Below, piece by piece: positions 42,983 through 51,721 of a stretch of DNA of 64,000 bases (its first letter is position 1; every line of letters starts with the position of its first letter). Source of the DNA: an uncultured Mycoplasmatota bacterium (GTDB lineage: Bacteria > Bacillota_I > Bacilli_A > RF39 > UBA660); contig URFW01000001.1 of assembly GCA_900547225.1 (NCBI GenBank), positions 149,532 to 213,531 of the forward strand, written 5' to 3'. A model generated the notes under the pieces. It ran no database searches. It worked only from the letters and a program-made list of their open reading frames with translations, and was not told the DNA's origin. The position numbers and the translations under genes were made by a program.

Positions 42983-43699
42983 ATGAAAGATTACGAAAGA
43001 AGAGAACCAAAGTTATATGATTTTTATAAAGAACTTGGTATATCATACTTAGCATCTGATAGAAGAGTCATGATTGAATTAGACAAAAGAGAAAAAGATG
43101 CAATTTCAAGAAGAGATGTTAAAGAACAAGGATTTGTGCAATTAGCACGTGAATATATTGGAAAAGACTCACAAACAAGAAAACTATATGATAATTATTT
43201 AAAAAGGCATGGAGTTAAGTTTCCTCTAACAAAAAGAGAAAAGAAAATAAAATTAATTAAAAATTCTATTATTGGTGGTACTATCATTGCAATTGGACTT
43301 ACTGGTACTATCATAACAGCTAATCATATTAAAAACGAAAGACAAGAAAATTTGAAAAGTAATGTTTGCGTTGAATATACAGTCGAAGAAGGAATTACTA
43401 ATAAAAATCTAGATGATATGTTTTATGAATATGGCTATGCTTCCTACGCAGTTTCTGGAGCTCAAAGAAACTTAAGTGCTAACAAAGGTAATCCTTTTGA
43501 AGGAGATGTTATAGTAGGCAGAACAACTAAAGAAAAGGCTGAGAAACTAGTAGAAGAACATGGAGCTAGAATAATATCATATGAAGAAGCTATCTCTTTA
43601 CTTTTAGATAATGGCTATTTAATTGGCGAGTTTAAAAAAACAGCAGACGGAGATAATAGTTTTAATTGGTATGTTATGGAAAAAGAAAAAACAAAATAA
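42983..43699 (+). CDS. Unknown single-helix membrane protein
   Basis: 238 residues. A charged N-terminal region of about 90 residues (many Arg, Lys and Glu) is followed by one membrane helix at about 92-112, after a KREKKIKLIKN stretch, and an extracellular domain of about 125 residues with a single Cys. The start of the ectodomain, VEYTVEEGIT, and the later DVIVGRTTKEKAEKL faintly recall LysM, but the match is too weak to call. AAAGGAGG precedes ATG 42983. It is monocistronic with its own promoter. Function unknown. Confidence 0.6.
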   Translation: MKDYERREPKLYDFYKELGISYLASDRRVMIELDKREKDAISRRDVKEQGFVQLAREYIGKDSQTRKLYDNYLKRHGVKFPLTKREKKIKLIKNSIIGGTIIAIGLTGTIITANHIKNERQENLKSNVCVEYTVEEGITNKNLDDMFYEYGYASYAVSGAQRNLSANKGNPFEGDVIVGRTTKEKAEKLVEEHGARIISYEEAISLLLDNGYLIGEFKKTADGDNSFNWYVMEKEKTK

Positions 43700-43779
43700 T
43701 TAAATAAATTGAAAATGTTATTATAATTCGACACTTTTCTTAAATGGATTATATTATCCTTTAAGAGAGGTGTTTTATT

Positions 43780-44202
43780 ATGAGAGTATATTATTTATTT
43801 AAAATCAATGATTCTTTTTCAAAGTTATATTATAGCAGGACATATTATTTATATAAAATGTTAGATGAAATATCAAAATCGAGTAAAAATGATTTTATAA
43901 TTTCATATAGGTTATTTAGTCAGATGGCTACACCTTTTAATAAAACTGATATTAATAGTAAAATATATAGAAAGTATGCATTTGATGATTCATACAAAAA
44001 AACTCTTAACAAGCATGTTTTAAATAACTTAACAGAAAATACTAAGCTAACGGTTTATAATACTTATATAAAAATAAAAACTAATAAAAATATAACTGAT
44101 TTTTTTAAAGTGTTAGAAAACGAAGAAAATATATTTATATGTGATTTTAATAATAAAGATTACTTTTGGCTTAGTAAAGTAAATGCAAAAAACCTTGTAT
44201 AA
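43780..44202 (+). CDS. sirA: SirA-like protein (YneE)
   Basis: 140 residues. It aligns with B. subtilis SirA (YneE) at both ends: RVYYLFKINDSFSKLYYSR against the family's opening YYxYLIKxEF...GRE, and CDFNNKDYFWLSKVNAKNLV against the DFNSKRYGWLNPV ending. The next gene is yneF, the same neighbour as in B. subtilis, which is strong support. SirA binds DnaA and blocks replication initiation during sporulation. Whether this organism sporulates is unknown. AGAGAGGTG precedes ATG 43780. Confidence 0.8.
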   Translation: MRVYYLFKINDSFSKLYYSRTYYLYKMLDEISKSSKNDFIISYRLFSQMATPFNKTDINSKIYRKYAFDDSYKKTLNKHVLNNLTENTKLTVYNTYIKIKTNKNITDFFKVLENEENIFICDFNNKDYFWLSKVNAKNLV

Positions 44203-44223
44203 TATGGTAAAATCTAGTAAAAT
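44195..44223 (+). promoter_or_regulatory. Putative promoter of yneF
   Basis: TTGTAT at 44195-44200 and TAAAAT at 44218-44223, 17 bp apart; the -35 box lies within the end of sirA. Confidence 0.5.
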
Positions 44224-44249
44224 AGAATTATGAAAGGAAAGTGAAAAAT

Positions 44250-44459
44250 ATGTGGGGAAATATTTTATGGTGCGTAATAGGTCTTATAGTAGGTCTAGTT
44301 GCAGGATTTTTTGGCGCCCGTGCATTTATGAAAAAATACTTAAAGAAAAATCCACCAATAAATGAAAAAATGATAAAAATTATGATGCAACAGATGGGAA
44401 GAACACCAAGTCAAAAACAAATAAATCAAATGATGAAAGCGATGAACAAAGTACAATAA
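44250..44459 (+). CDS. yneF: YneF family (UPF0154) membrane protein
   Basis: 69 residues. One N-terminal helix ending in GFFGARAFMKKYLKKNPPIN, followed by the family signature KMIKIMMQQMGRTPSQ and QINQMMKAMN, almost identical to B. subtilis YneF. Function unknown; it is conserved across Bacilli. ATG 44250 is preferred over GTG 44241 because GAAAGGAAA is then 10 bases away. Its last codons form the left arm of the terminator. Confidence 0.9.
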   Translation: MWGNILWCVIGLIVGLVAGFFGARAFMKKYLKKNPPINEKMIKIMMQQMGRTPSQKQINQMMKAMNKVQ

Positions 44460-44478
44460 AAAGTTCGTTGCTTTTTTT
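44438..44478 (+). terminator. Intrinsic terminator overlapping the end of yneF
   Basis: AGCGATGAAC (44438-44447) pairs over 10 bp, with two wobbles, with GTTCGTTGCT (44463-44472), then seven Ts. Confidence 0.8.
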
Positions 44479-44593
44479 GACACTTTCTTTGACAAACAGA
44501 TATTTTTATATTGATTTATATTTTTTAAATTGTTACTATTAAGTTAATGATAGTAGCAGTATCGCTATCTAAGTTAAGAAGGAGGAGTAAAAA

Positions 44594-45757
44594 GTGAAAA
44601 AGGTTGAAAAGAACCCAGTAGGAAGACCTAGACTTGCAGATAGCGAAACTAAAAAGAAAGCAATGATAGGCATTATAGTAGCTTTATTACTAATTATTAT
44701 ACTAGTAATTTCAGGAGTATTTACACTAACAGGCGGTAATTTAAGAAGGACTAGCGGTTTATCTTCTAAGTCAAACGGCAATCAAGATAAGAATAAAGCG
44801 GTTACAACTAAAACTGAAAAATTAAATGGCTGTAAAATAACACCAAACGTAGGTCAAGCAAAATCAACATATAAAGTAAGTTGTAGTAGTGGTTTTGTTG
44901 CAACTAAAGTTTATTATTCTATTGATGGAAAAGGTTTTAAACCTCTAAAATCAATTAGCGCAGGAATATTAAAATATAATTATTCTGTTGCTAATCGTTC
45001 AATTAAGTTTAAAGTTGTATATAAATCTAATAAAAATTCTTCTGGTACAAAACAATACATAACTTCATCTAAAAAGATATTAAAGAAAAAAATTAATCAC
45101 GCTGATGCAATAAATAATGCAAAGGAAGAATCTTATTGTAAGATTTGCTTAACCTCCCTAAATGGATCTAATGGTAAGGTATCAATTAGATGCGGGGCAA
45201 ACGCAAAACCAATTAGCTTGCAAATAAGAAATAGTGAATTTGGACTTCAAAGTAAAGTGCTAAATGAATTTAATAATCATTATGGTTATGTAGCGGATAA
45301 TGTTTTGGTCTCAGGAATTAAAACAAATGAAAAAAGTTATTTAAGATTGTATTATAAGTATAGAAATTCATCAAAGGTTAGGGTTGAAGATATTGCGGGT
45401 GATTTAACAATTGATAAAACAAACGTTAAGCAACCAGTAGATAAAACGATTCCTATAGTGGAAGATGAAAAATGTAACATAACTGTTTCTAACGTAACAT
45501 CTGATAGTTTTAAATGGAATATTAAATGCGGGGCAAATGCAAAACCTCAAAGCTTAAGATTAACTAAAACGTATAATGAAAAGACCGGATCTTTGGTTAG
45601 ATACATTAAAAGTGGATGGAACAATGATTATGGTTATAGTAAAGTTGGTGTTACTAGAAAATTAACTCCAAATACTGATTATGAAGTTTATTTTTATTGG
45701 GGAACTAAAAAGACAGGATATATAAGAACCGTAGTTCCAATAAAAACTAGTAAATAA
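44594..45757 (+). CDS. Membrane-anchored protein with repeated Cys-paired domains
   Basis: 387 residues from a GTG start with GGAGGAG upstream. The cytoplasmic N-terminus contains NPVGRPRLADSE, whose GRP core resembles an AT-hook. A membrane helix follows at about 24-47, then three ectodomain units each beginning with Cys. Units 2 and 3 are clear repeats: RCGANAKPISLQIR against KCGANAKPQSLRLT, and NHYGYVADNV against NDYGYSKVGV; all three keep a Cys pair. Fold probably Ig/Fn3-like. Function unknown; DNA binding by the tail is speculative. Confidence 0.65.
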   Translation: MKKVEKNPVGRPRLADSETKKKAMIGIIVALLLIIILVISGVFTLTGGNLRRTSGLSSKSNGNQDKNKAVTTKTEKLNGCKITPNVGQAKSTYKVSCSSGFVATKVYYSIDGKGFKPLKSISAGILKYNYSVANRSIKFKVVYKSNKNSSGTKQYITSSKKILKKKINHADAINNAKEESYCKICLTSLNGSNGKVSIRCGANAKPISLQIRNSEFGLQSKVLNEFNNHYGYVADNVLVSGIKTNEKSYLRLYYKYRNSSKVRVEDIAGDLTIDKTNVKQPVDKTIPIVEDEKCNITVSNVTSDSFKWNIKCGANAKPQSLRLTKTYNEKTGSLVRYIKSGWNNDYGYSKVGVTRKLTPNTDYEVYFYWGTKKTGYIRTVVPIKTSK

Positions 45758-45772
45758 TGTTTATGAAATGAC

Positions 45773-45801
45773 AAAAAGTGTAAAGAATTTTGCACTTTTT
45801 T
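45773..45801 (+). terminator. Intrinsic terminator before parE
   Basis: AAAAAGTG pairs with CACTTTTT, overlapping the -35 box of the parE promoter. Confidence 0.65.
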
Positions 45802-45819
45802 AAATTCTTATGTTATAAT
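45790..45819 (+). promoter_or_regulatory. Promoter of parE-parC
   Basis: TTGCAC at 45790-45795 and TATAAT at 45814-45819, 18 bp apart, with TG at 45811-45812 forming an extended -10. Confidence 0.7.
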
Positions 45820-45856
45820 GCTTTATAGGTTAAAGAAGATAAGGAGATGATTTTTT

Positions 45857-47779
45857 ATGGCAAAATATGATGAATCATCAATTAAAATATTAGAAGGTCT
45901 TGAGGCAGTAAGAAAAAGACCAGGTATGTATATAGGTTCTACTGACAAGAGAGGTTTACACCATCTAGTATGGGAAATAGTTGATAATGGTATTGATGAA
46001 GCAATTAATGGATATGGTAATCACCTAACTGTTATAATTCATAAAGATGGCTCTGTTTCAGTGTCGGATGAAGGACGTGGTGTTCCGGTAGGTAAGCATG
46101 CATCAGGCAAGTCAACTCCAGAAGTTATATATACAGTACTTCACGCTGGAGGTAAATTCCAAGAAGGTGGGTATAAAGTGTCTGGAGGTCTTCATGGTGT
46201 TGGTGCATCAGTTGTTAATGCTCTTTCTAAATGGATGAAAGTTAGTATATGCCGTGATGGTGGTAAGTATGAAATTTCATTTAAAAATGGAGGACATTTA
46301 GACTCTGATTTAAAAAAGGTAGGAACTACTAATAAAACAGGTACAACGGTTAGATTTATGCCGGATGATTCTATATTTAGTACAACAACGTTTTCGTTTA
46401 CTACAATATGTGAAAGAATGCAAGAGTCAGCTTTTTTAATAAAGGGACTTAAGATAGATGTTATAGATGAAGAAGATGAAAAAGAAGCGCATTATCATTA
46501 TGAAAGAGGATTAGAAGAGTTTGTTTCTTATTTAAATGAAGGTAAAAAAGTACTTCATAACGTAGTTGGTTTTGATGCTGTTAAAAATAAGATAGAAGTA
46601 GAGTGTGCTCTTCAGTATACTGATTCATATAGTGAAAACGTTGTATCATTTGTTAATAACGTTAAAACAAGTGATGGTGGAAGTCACGAAGTAGGACTTA
46701 AAAGTGCTCTTACAAAAGTATTTAATGATTATGCAAAAAATAATGGATACTTAAAAGCTAAGGACAAAAACTTTGAAGGAACTGACGTAAGAGAAGGATT
46801 AACCGTTGTTTTATCACTTAAGATACCTGAAGATTTATTACAGTTTGAAGGACAAACAAAAGGAAAGCTTGGAACTCCGCTTGCTAAGACGGTAGTAGAG
46901 CAAGTAGTCTATGAAAAGATGCAGTACTTCTTAGAAGAAAATAAAGCTGTTGCAACCGATATAATTAACAAAGCGTTAAAAGGAAAGGCTGCAAGAGAAG
47001 CTGCAAGAAAAGCAAGAGAAGAAGCAAGAAAAGGTAAAACTAAGAATTCTAAAGAAAAGAATTTATCTGATAAACTAGCTCCTGCAACTAAAAAGAATCC
47101 AAAAAAGAACGAATTATTTATAGTCGAAGGTGATTCAGCAGGTGGTAGTGCAAAAACAGGAAGAGAAAGAAGTTATCAAGCAATCCTTCCTCTTCGTGGT
47201 AAGGTTTTAAATACCGAAAGATGTACGATGGATGAGGCTTATAAAAACGCTGAGATAAACACTTTAATTTATACCATAGGAGCAGGTGTTGGATCTGATT
47301 TTCATATAGAAGATTGTAATTATGACAAGATAATAATAATGACCGATGCTGATGATGATGGTTGTCATATACAGGTTTTACTTGTAACGTTCTTCTATCG
47401 TTATATGAGACCTTTAATTGAAGCTGGTAAGGTTTATATTGCAAATCCACCACTTTATAAAATATCATTTGGTAAAAAAGAAGAAGTTTACGCATACTCA
47501 GATGAAGAATTAAAAGAACTTACTAAAAACCGTAAAACAGAAGATTTACAAAGATATAAAGGTCTAGGTGAGATGGATGCTAATCAGCTTTGGGAAACTA
47601 CCATGGATCCTTTAAAGAGAAGTTTGATTCAGGTTAAGATAACTGATGTTGCACTTGCGGAAAAAAGAGTATCAATTCTTATGGGCGATAAAGTAGAACC
47701 TAGAAAAGAATGGATTGAGGAAAACGTAGACTTTACTTTGGAAGATAACTATGAAATTAAGGCATCAAATAGAGGTTAA
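45857..47779 (+). CDS. parE: DNA topoisomerase IV subunit B
   Basis: 640 residues. GHKL ATPase with RKRPGMYIGST, EIVDNGIDEA (Asn/Asp for Mg and ATP), DEGRGVPVG and GLHGVGASVVNALS. The TOPRIM domain has ELFIVEGDSAGGSAK and MTDADDDGCHIQ, and the C-terminus has YKGLGEMDANQLWETT. The linker LSDKLAPA and pairing with the next gene favour ParE over GyrB. Together they decatenate daughter chromosomes. AAGGAGATG precedes ATG 45857. The sequence is 15 bp from parC. Confidence 0.9.
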   Translation: MAKYDESSIKILEGLEAVRKRPGMYIGSTDKRGLHHLVWEIVDNGIDEAINGYGNHLTVIIHKDGSVSVSDEGRGVPVGKHASGKSTPEVIYTVLHAGGKFQEGGYKVSGGLHGVGASVVNALSKWMKVSICRDGGKYEISFKNGGHLDSDLKKVGTTNKTGTTVRFMPDDSIFSTTTFSFTTICERMQESAFLIKGLKIDVIDEEDEKEAHYHYERGLEEFVSYLNEGKKVLHNVVGFDAVKNKIEVECALQYTDSYSENVVSFVNNVKTSDGGSHEVGLKSALTKVFNDYAKNNGYLKAKDKNFEGTDVREGLTVVLSLKIPEDLLQFEGQTKGKLGTPLAKTVVEQVVYEKMQYFLEENKAVATDIINKALKGKAAREAARKAREEARKGKTKNSKEKNLSDKLAPATKKNPKKNELFIVEGDSAGGSAKTGRERSYQAILPLRGKVLNTERCTMDEAYKNAEINTLIYTIGAGVGSDFHIEDCNYDKIIIMTDADDDGCHIQVLLVTFFYRYMRPLIEAGKVYIANPPLYKISFGKKEEVYAYSDEELKELTKNRKTEDLQRYKGLGEMDANQLWETTMDPLKRSLIQVKITDVALAEKRVSILMGDKVEPRKEWIEENVDFTLEDNYEIKASNRG

Positions 47780-47794
47780 AGGTGGGGTAAAGAT

Positions 47795-50329
47795 ATGAGT
47801 GAATTATTAAAAAGAATTGAAGAATATTCCCTTGAAGAAATAATGGGGGAACGTTTTGGTAGATATTGTAAAACAATTATATTAGACCGTGCCTTACCTG
47901 ATGTAAGAGATGGGTTAAAACCAGTTCAAAGAAGAATATTATACGGCATGTATAAATCAGGTAACACCTATGATAAAAAGTATCGTAAAAGTGCTAAGGC
48001 AGTAGGAGAGATAATGGGTAATTACCATCCACATGGAGATTCATCTATATATGATGCAATGGTAAGAATGAGTCAAGATTGGAAGATGATGGTCCCTTAT
48101 ATTGATATGCATGGTAATAATGGCTCTATGGATGGTGATGGAGCAGCCGCTATGCGTTATACAGAGGCTAGATTATCAAAAATAAGTAATGTACTTTTAA
48201 ATGACATAAATAAAGATACTGTAGAAATGGCTCCAAACTATGATGATACTTTAATGGAACCAGTTGTACTTCCAGCAGGATTTCCAAACCTTTTAGTAAA
48301 TGGATCAACGGGTATTTCAGCGGGTTACGCAACTAATATTCCACCACATAACCTAGGTGAAGTAATAGATGCTTGCATAAAAAGAATAGACTCTCCAAAC
48401 TGTAGATTAGATTCTATTTTAGAAGTTATGAAAGGCCCTGATTTTCCAACCGGTGGTGTAATTGAAGGTGCAAAACAAATTAAAGAAGCATACGAAACAG
48501 GTAAGGGTAAGATAATCGTTAGATGTAAGTATGAATTAGTAAAAGAAAAAGGTAAGAGTAGTATCGTTATAACAGAAATACCTTATGAAGTTAATAAGGC
48601 AAGTTTAGTTAAGAAGATGAACGATATTAGAATTGATAAAAAAATAGAAGGCATATTAGATGTAAGAGATGAAACATCAAGAGGCGAACTTAGAATTGTA
48701 GTAGAATTAAAAAAGGACGCTAATACTGATTTAATCGTTAATTATTTGCTTAAAAATACTGATATGCAAATATCTTACAGTTTTAATATGATTGCAATTG
48801 CAAAAAGACGTCCAAGAATGCTTGGAGTACTTCAAATATTAGATTACTTTATAGATCATAGAAAAGAAGTTGTAAGAAGAAGAACTAAGTTTGACTTAGA
48901 TCATGCTAAAGATAGATATCATATCTTAGAAGGATTACTTAAAGCAATTAGTATTTTAGATGATGTTATAAGAGTAATTAGGGCATCTAAAAATAAAGCA
49001 GATGCAATTGTAAATTTGGTTAAAGAGTTTTCATTTACCGAAAAACAAGCAACTGCTATCGTAATGTTACAATTATATAGACTAACAAATACCGATATAA
49101 CTGATGTTGAAAATGAAATGAGAGCGTTAGAGGATGCTATAAAAGAATATGAACTTATTTTATCTAATGATGATGAACTTAAAAAGGTAGTTAAAGATGA
49201 ACTTAGAAAAGTAAAAAAAGAGTTTGCCCATCCTCGTAAAACAGAAATTAAAGATGAGATAACAGAAATAAAAATAGATATGACTGATATGATTCCAAAA
49301 GAAGATGTTATTGTTGTAGTAACAAGTGAAGGATATGTAAAACGTGTATCTAAAAAATCTTATTCTGCTTTAAACGGTGAAGAAACAGCTTTGAAAGATG
49401 GTGACTACGTAATAGGGTTATTTGAACAAAATACGCTAGATACTTTACTATTATTTACTAATAAGGGTAATTATTTATATGTTCCAGTTCATACTCTTCC
49501 AGAATTAAAATGGAAGGATTTAGGTAAACACGTAAGTAACTTAGTTCCTATAAAAGAAGATGAAAAAGTAATAAAAGCATTTGCGGTAAGTAAGTTTGAT
49601 GACAGAGAAATAATTACGTTTACTTCTAATGGTATGACTAAGAAGTCCCTTTTAAAAGACTTTGTTGTACAACGTTATTCTAAACCAATTATGTTTATTA
49701 AGTTAAAGGACAATGATGAAGTAGTAGACGTATTAATGGAACCATATAACGAAGTGTTTATTGCAACTAAAAAAGGTTATGGACTTTGGTATGATAAATC
49801 TGAAATACCAACAATTGGTCTTAAGACAGCTGGTGTTAAAGCAATTAACCTAAAAGATGATAATGTAGCATCAGCTTGCATATTTGATGGTACTTTTGAA
49901 TACGTAACGGTTATTACTCATAAAGGACTTGCAAAGCGTATTAAACTATCTGAGTTTGAAAAGACTACACGTGCTAAAAGAGGATTACTATTATTAAGAG
50001 AGGTAAAGAGTAATCCACAAGAAATACTTAAAGCATATGTTAGTGATGCTAAAAAGATGATTATGCTAGTAAGCGATAATGATACTAAAGAAATTAAATT
50101 AACAGAAATACCAATAATGGATAGATATTCTACGGGTTCTACGATAACAAAGAAAAAATTAGATAACGTATATGAAGTTTCTCATCTTACAAAGGATGAT
50201 GTAACAAATAAAAAAGAGGTAACAAAATCGGTTACCAAAGAAGAAGCTAAAGAAAAAAAGGAAGTATCTTTAAAGGAAATAGATGATAAGTTTATGACCA
50301 TTGATGATTTTTTAGATAACTTTAGTTAA
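47795..50329 (+). CDS. parC: DNA topoisomerase IV subunit A
   Basis: 844 residues. The breakage-reunion domain starts with GRYCKTIILDRALPD and RDGLKPVQRRILYGMY. The quinolone-determining region reads HPHGDSSIYDAMV with Ser83 and Asp87, the unmutated residues at the positions equivalent to pneumococcal 79 and 83. The active-site Tyr is Tyr122 in AAAMRYTEARLS. The C-terminal beta-pinwheel runs from about residue 500 and ends in a Lys/Glu-rich tail. AGGTGGGG precedes ATG 47795. Confidence 0.92.
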   Translation: MSELLKRIEEYSLEEIMGERFGRYCKTIILDRALPDVRDGLKPVQRRILYGMYKSGNTYDKKYRKSAKAVGEIMGNYHPHGDSSIYDAMVRMSQDWKMMVPYIDMHGNNGSMDGDGAAAMRYTEARLSKISNVLLNDINKDTVEMAPNYDDTLMEPVVLPAGFPNLLVNGSTGISAGYATNIPPHNLGEVIDACIKRIDSPNCRLDSILEVMKGPDFPTGGVIEGAKQIKEAYETGKGKIIVRCKYELVKEKGKSSIVITEIPYEVNKASLVKKMNDIRIDKKIEGILDVRDETSRGELRIVVELKKDANTDLIVNYLLKNTDMQISYSFNMIAIAKRRPRMLGVLQILDYFIDHRKEVVRRRTKFDLDHAKDRYHILEGLLKAISILDDVIRVIRASKNKADAIVNLVKEFSFTEKQATAIVMLQLYRLTNTDITDVENEMRALEDAIKEYELILSNDDELKKVVKDELRKVKKEFAHPRKTEIKDEITEIKIDMTDMIPKEDVIVVVTSEGYVKRVSKKSYSALNGEETALKDGDYVIGLFEQNTLDTLLLFTNKGNYLYVPVHTLPELKWKDLGKHVSNLVPIKEDEKVIKAFAVSKFDDREIITFTSNGMTKKSLLKDFVVQRYSKPIMFIKLKDNDEVVDVLMEPYNEVFIATKKGYGLWYDKSEIPTIGLKTAGVKAINLKDDNVASACIFDGTFEYVTVITHKGLAKRIKLSEFEKTTRAKRGLLLLREVKSNPQEILKAYVSDAKKMIMLVSDNDTKEIKLTEIPIMDRYSTGSTITKKKLDNVYEVSHLTKDDVTNKKEVTKSVTKEEAKEKKEVSLKEIDDKFMTIDDFLDNFS

Positions 50330-50360
50330 GCAAGGATTAATTAATTTTCCTTGCTTTTTT
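50328..50360 (+). terminator. Intrinsic terminator of parE-parC
   Basis: AAGCAAGGA (50328-50336) pairs with TCCTTGCTT (50348-50356), then Ts. Confidence 0.85.
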
Positions 50361-50419
50361 AATTTTTTACACAAGTTTACACGTTTTTAACTTTTTTTCA
50401 ACAGTGGTTTGCATATTAC

Positions 50420-50447
50420 TTGACGGGGGGGGGTAACTTGATATTAT
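50420..50447 (+). promoter_or_regulatory. Promoter with nine-G tract in the spacer
   Basis: TTGACG at 50420-50425 and TATTAT at 50442-50447 with TG at 50439-50440. The spacer is 16 bp and includes G50425-G50433, nine consecutive G. A change of one G would alter the -35/-10 distance to 15 or 17 bp, the classic design of a phase-variable promoter. The tract is the longest G run I noticed in the window. Confidence 0.75.
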
Positions 50448-50513
50448 AAACACGTAAGATAGCAAAAGAAGTAGCGGCTAATTATAAATTGTGGAAAAAA
50501 GGAGAATAAAGTT

Positions 50514-51668
50514 ATGGGAAAACTTAACAAAATTTTATTAGGGGGATTAATTTGTGCAACTAGTTTTGCATTTACATCAAACGTAAAAGCAGATGGAGGA
50601 ATAATTGATCAATTAAGAAATAGTGGTAAAGCAGAATATCAAGTTTATGAAAATGGAAGTACTATTTATTATAATAAGACTAATCATTATGTTTGTGATA
50701 GTAGTTATGGACAAGGATGCAGTTCATATACAGTATCAGAAGATGATGGAAAAAAAGATGATGTAATAAAGTTAACTTCCAGTTCAGATTCACTTTATGT
50801 AAACAAAGCTGATATAGCAGATGGATATGTTATAAGTGCAAATAAAAATATTGAAATATATTTTAGTGAAGAAAAGAAGTCAGATGAGTTATCAGGAACT
50901 GCTAGTGATATAACAAAAATAAAGTATTTTAAATCTGAAGACAATATACCTCTAATTATAAAAAATGCAAATAAATATGATAATATTTATGTAAAAAAAG
51001 ATTTAGGATATGTTAATTTCATAGTACCAAAAGATGTTACATTAACCATTGAGAATTTAAACGCAAATTGGTTAATAAATTATGGAAGAGTTAAAACGGG
51101 CTTTTTAAGTGTTAATAGAATTACTGGTGGCGGCTGTCTAGATTTATCTTATATAGGTGGAGTTTTAGAAAAAACTTCAATCAATAATACTCCATTAGCA
51201 CAAGCATATAGACTCCAATTTAAACAAAAAGATGCTTTTAAAGATGTTTTTAATGTAGAAATAAATATAATAAATGAAAATTTGAAAGATGGCATTCCTT
51301 TTGGGTTTGTTGGTACAACTGCTGAGTATACAAAAGAAGAGGCTCAAAATAAACTAGACATGTATAATGATGTATTAGGATCTTCTATGAATGGTTATGA
51401 ACTTAAATTAGCAAAATATAAAGTAGATGGTGACGATGAATATTATTACGGTGTTTTAGCTAAAAAAAGTGATGTTAAAACAACAACTAAAAGTGATAAT
51501 GAATCAAATGGTAGTGATACAAAAAATAATGATGCAAAGGATATTAATAATACGAAGAAAGAAATTAAAAATCCAAGTACTTCTGATGCTACTAATAAAA
51601 CTGCTATAATGTTAATGATATCTGGTGCTATAGCGGCTATAACATTAAAAAAAGTAAAACAAAGATAA
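50514..51668 (+). CDS. Sortase-anchored surface protein (NPSTSD signal)
   Basis: 384 residues. A signal peptide of about 26 residues ending near NVKADGG, a secreted region of about 315 residues with no family I recognise (residues about 95-290 look beta-rich), and a Ser/Asn/Asp/Lys-rich spacer. The C-terminal sorting signal is NPSTSD, a hydrophobic stretch and KKVKQR. The NPxTx form fits class B sortases, and such a sortase is encoded next. AAAGGAGAATAAAG precedes ATG 50514. The gene follows the poly-G promoter, so its display may switch on and off. Confidence 0.75.
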   Translation: MGKLNKILLGGLICATSFAFTSNVKADGGIIDQLRNSGKAEYQVYENGSTIYYNKTNHYVCDSSYGQGCSSYTVSEDDGKKDDVIKLTSSSDSLYVNKADIADGYVISANKNIEIYFSEEKKSDELSGTASDITKIKYFKSEDNIPLIIKNANKYDNIYVKKDLGYVNFIVPKDVTLTIENLNANWLINYGRVKTGFLSVNRITGGGCLDLSYIGGVLEKTSINNTPLAQAYRLQFKQKDAFKDVFNVEINIINENLKDGIPFGFVGTTAEYTKEEAQNKLDMYNDVLGSSMNGYELKLAKYKVDGDDEYYYGVLAKKSDVKTTTKSDNESNGSDTKNNDAKDINNTKKEIKNPSTSDATNKTAIMLMISGAIAAITLKKVKQR

Positions 51669-51672
51669 TTTT

Positions 51673-51702
51673 AAGTAGCTAGCTTTCTAGCTACTTTTTT
51701 TA
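51673..51702 (+). terminator. Intrinsic terminator between surface protein and sortase
   Basis: AAGTAGCTAG (51673-51682) pairs perfectly with CTAGCTACTT (51687-51696), then Ts. Confidence 0.85.
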
Positions 51703-51721
51703 AAGAAAGGAGGTTTTATAT

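Noticed and set aside
42983..43699. LysM domain in the ectodomain
   Set aside because: Only the YTVEEG opening resembles LysM; the spacing and later motif residues do not fit.
47118..47495. 125-residue minus-strand frame in parE
   Set aside because: It is opposite the TOPRIM domain of parE and has no start signal or family resemblance.
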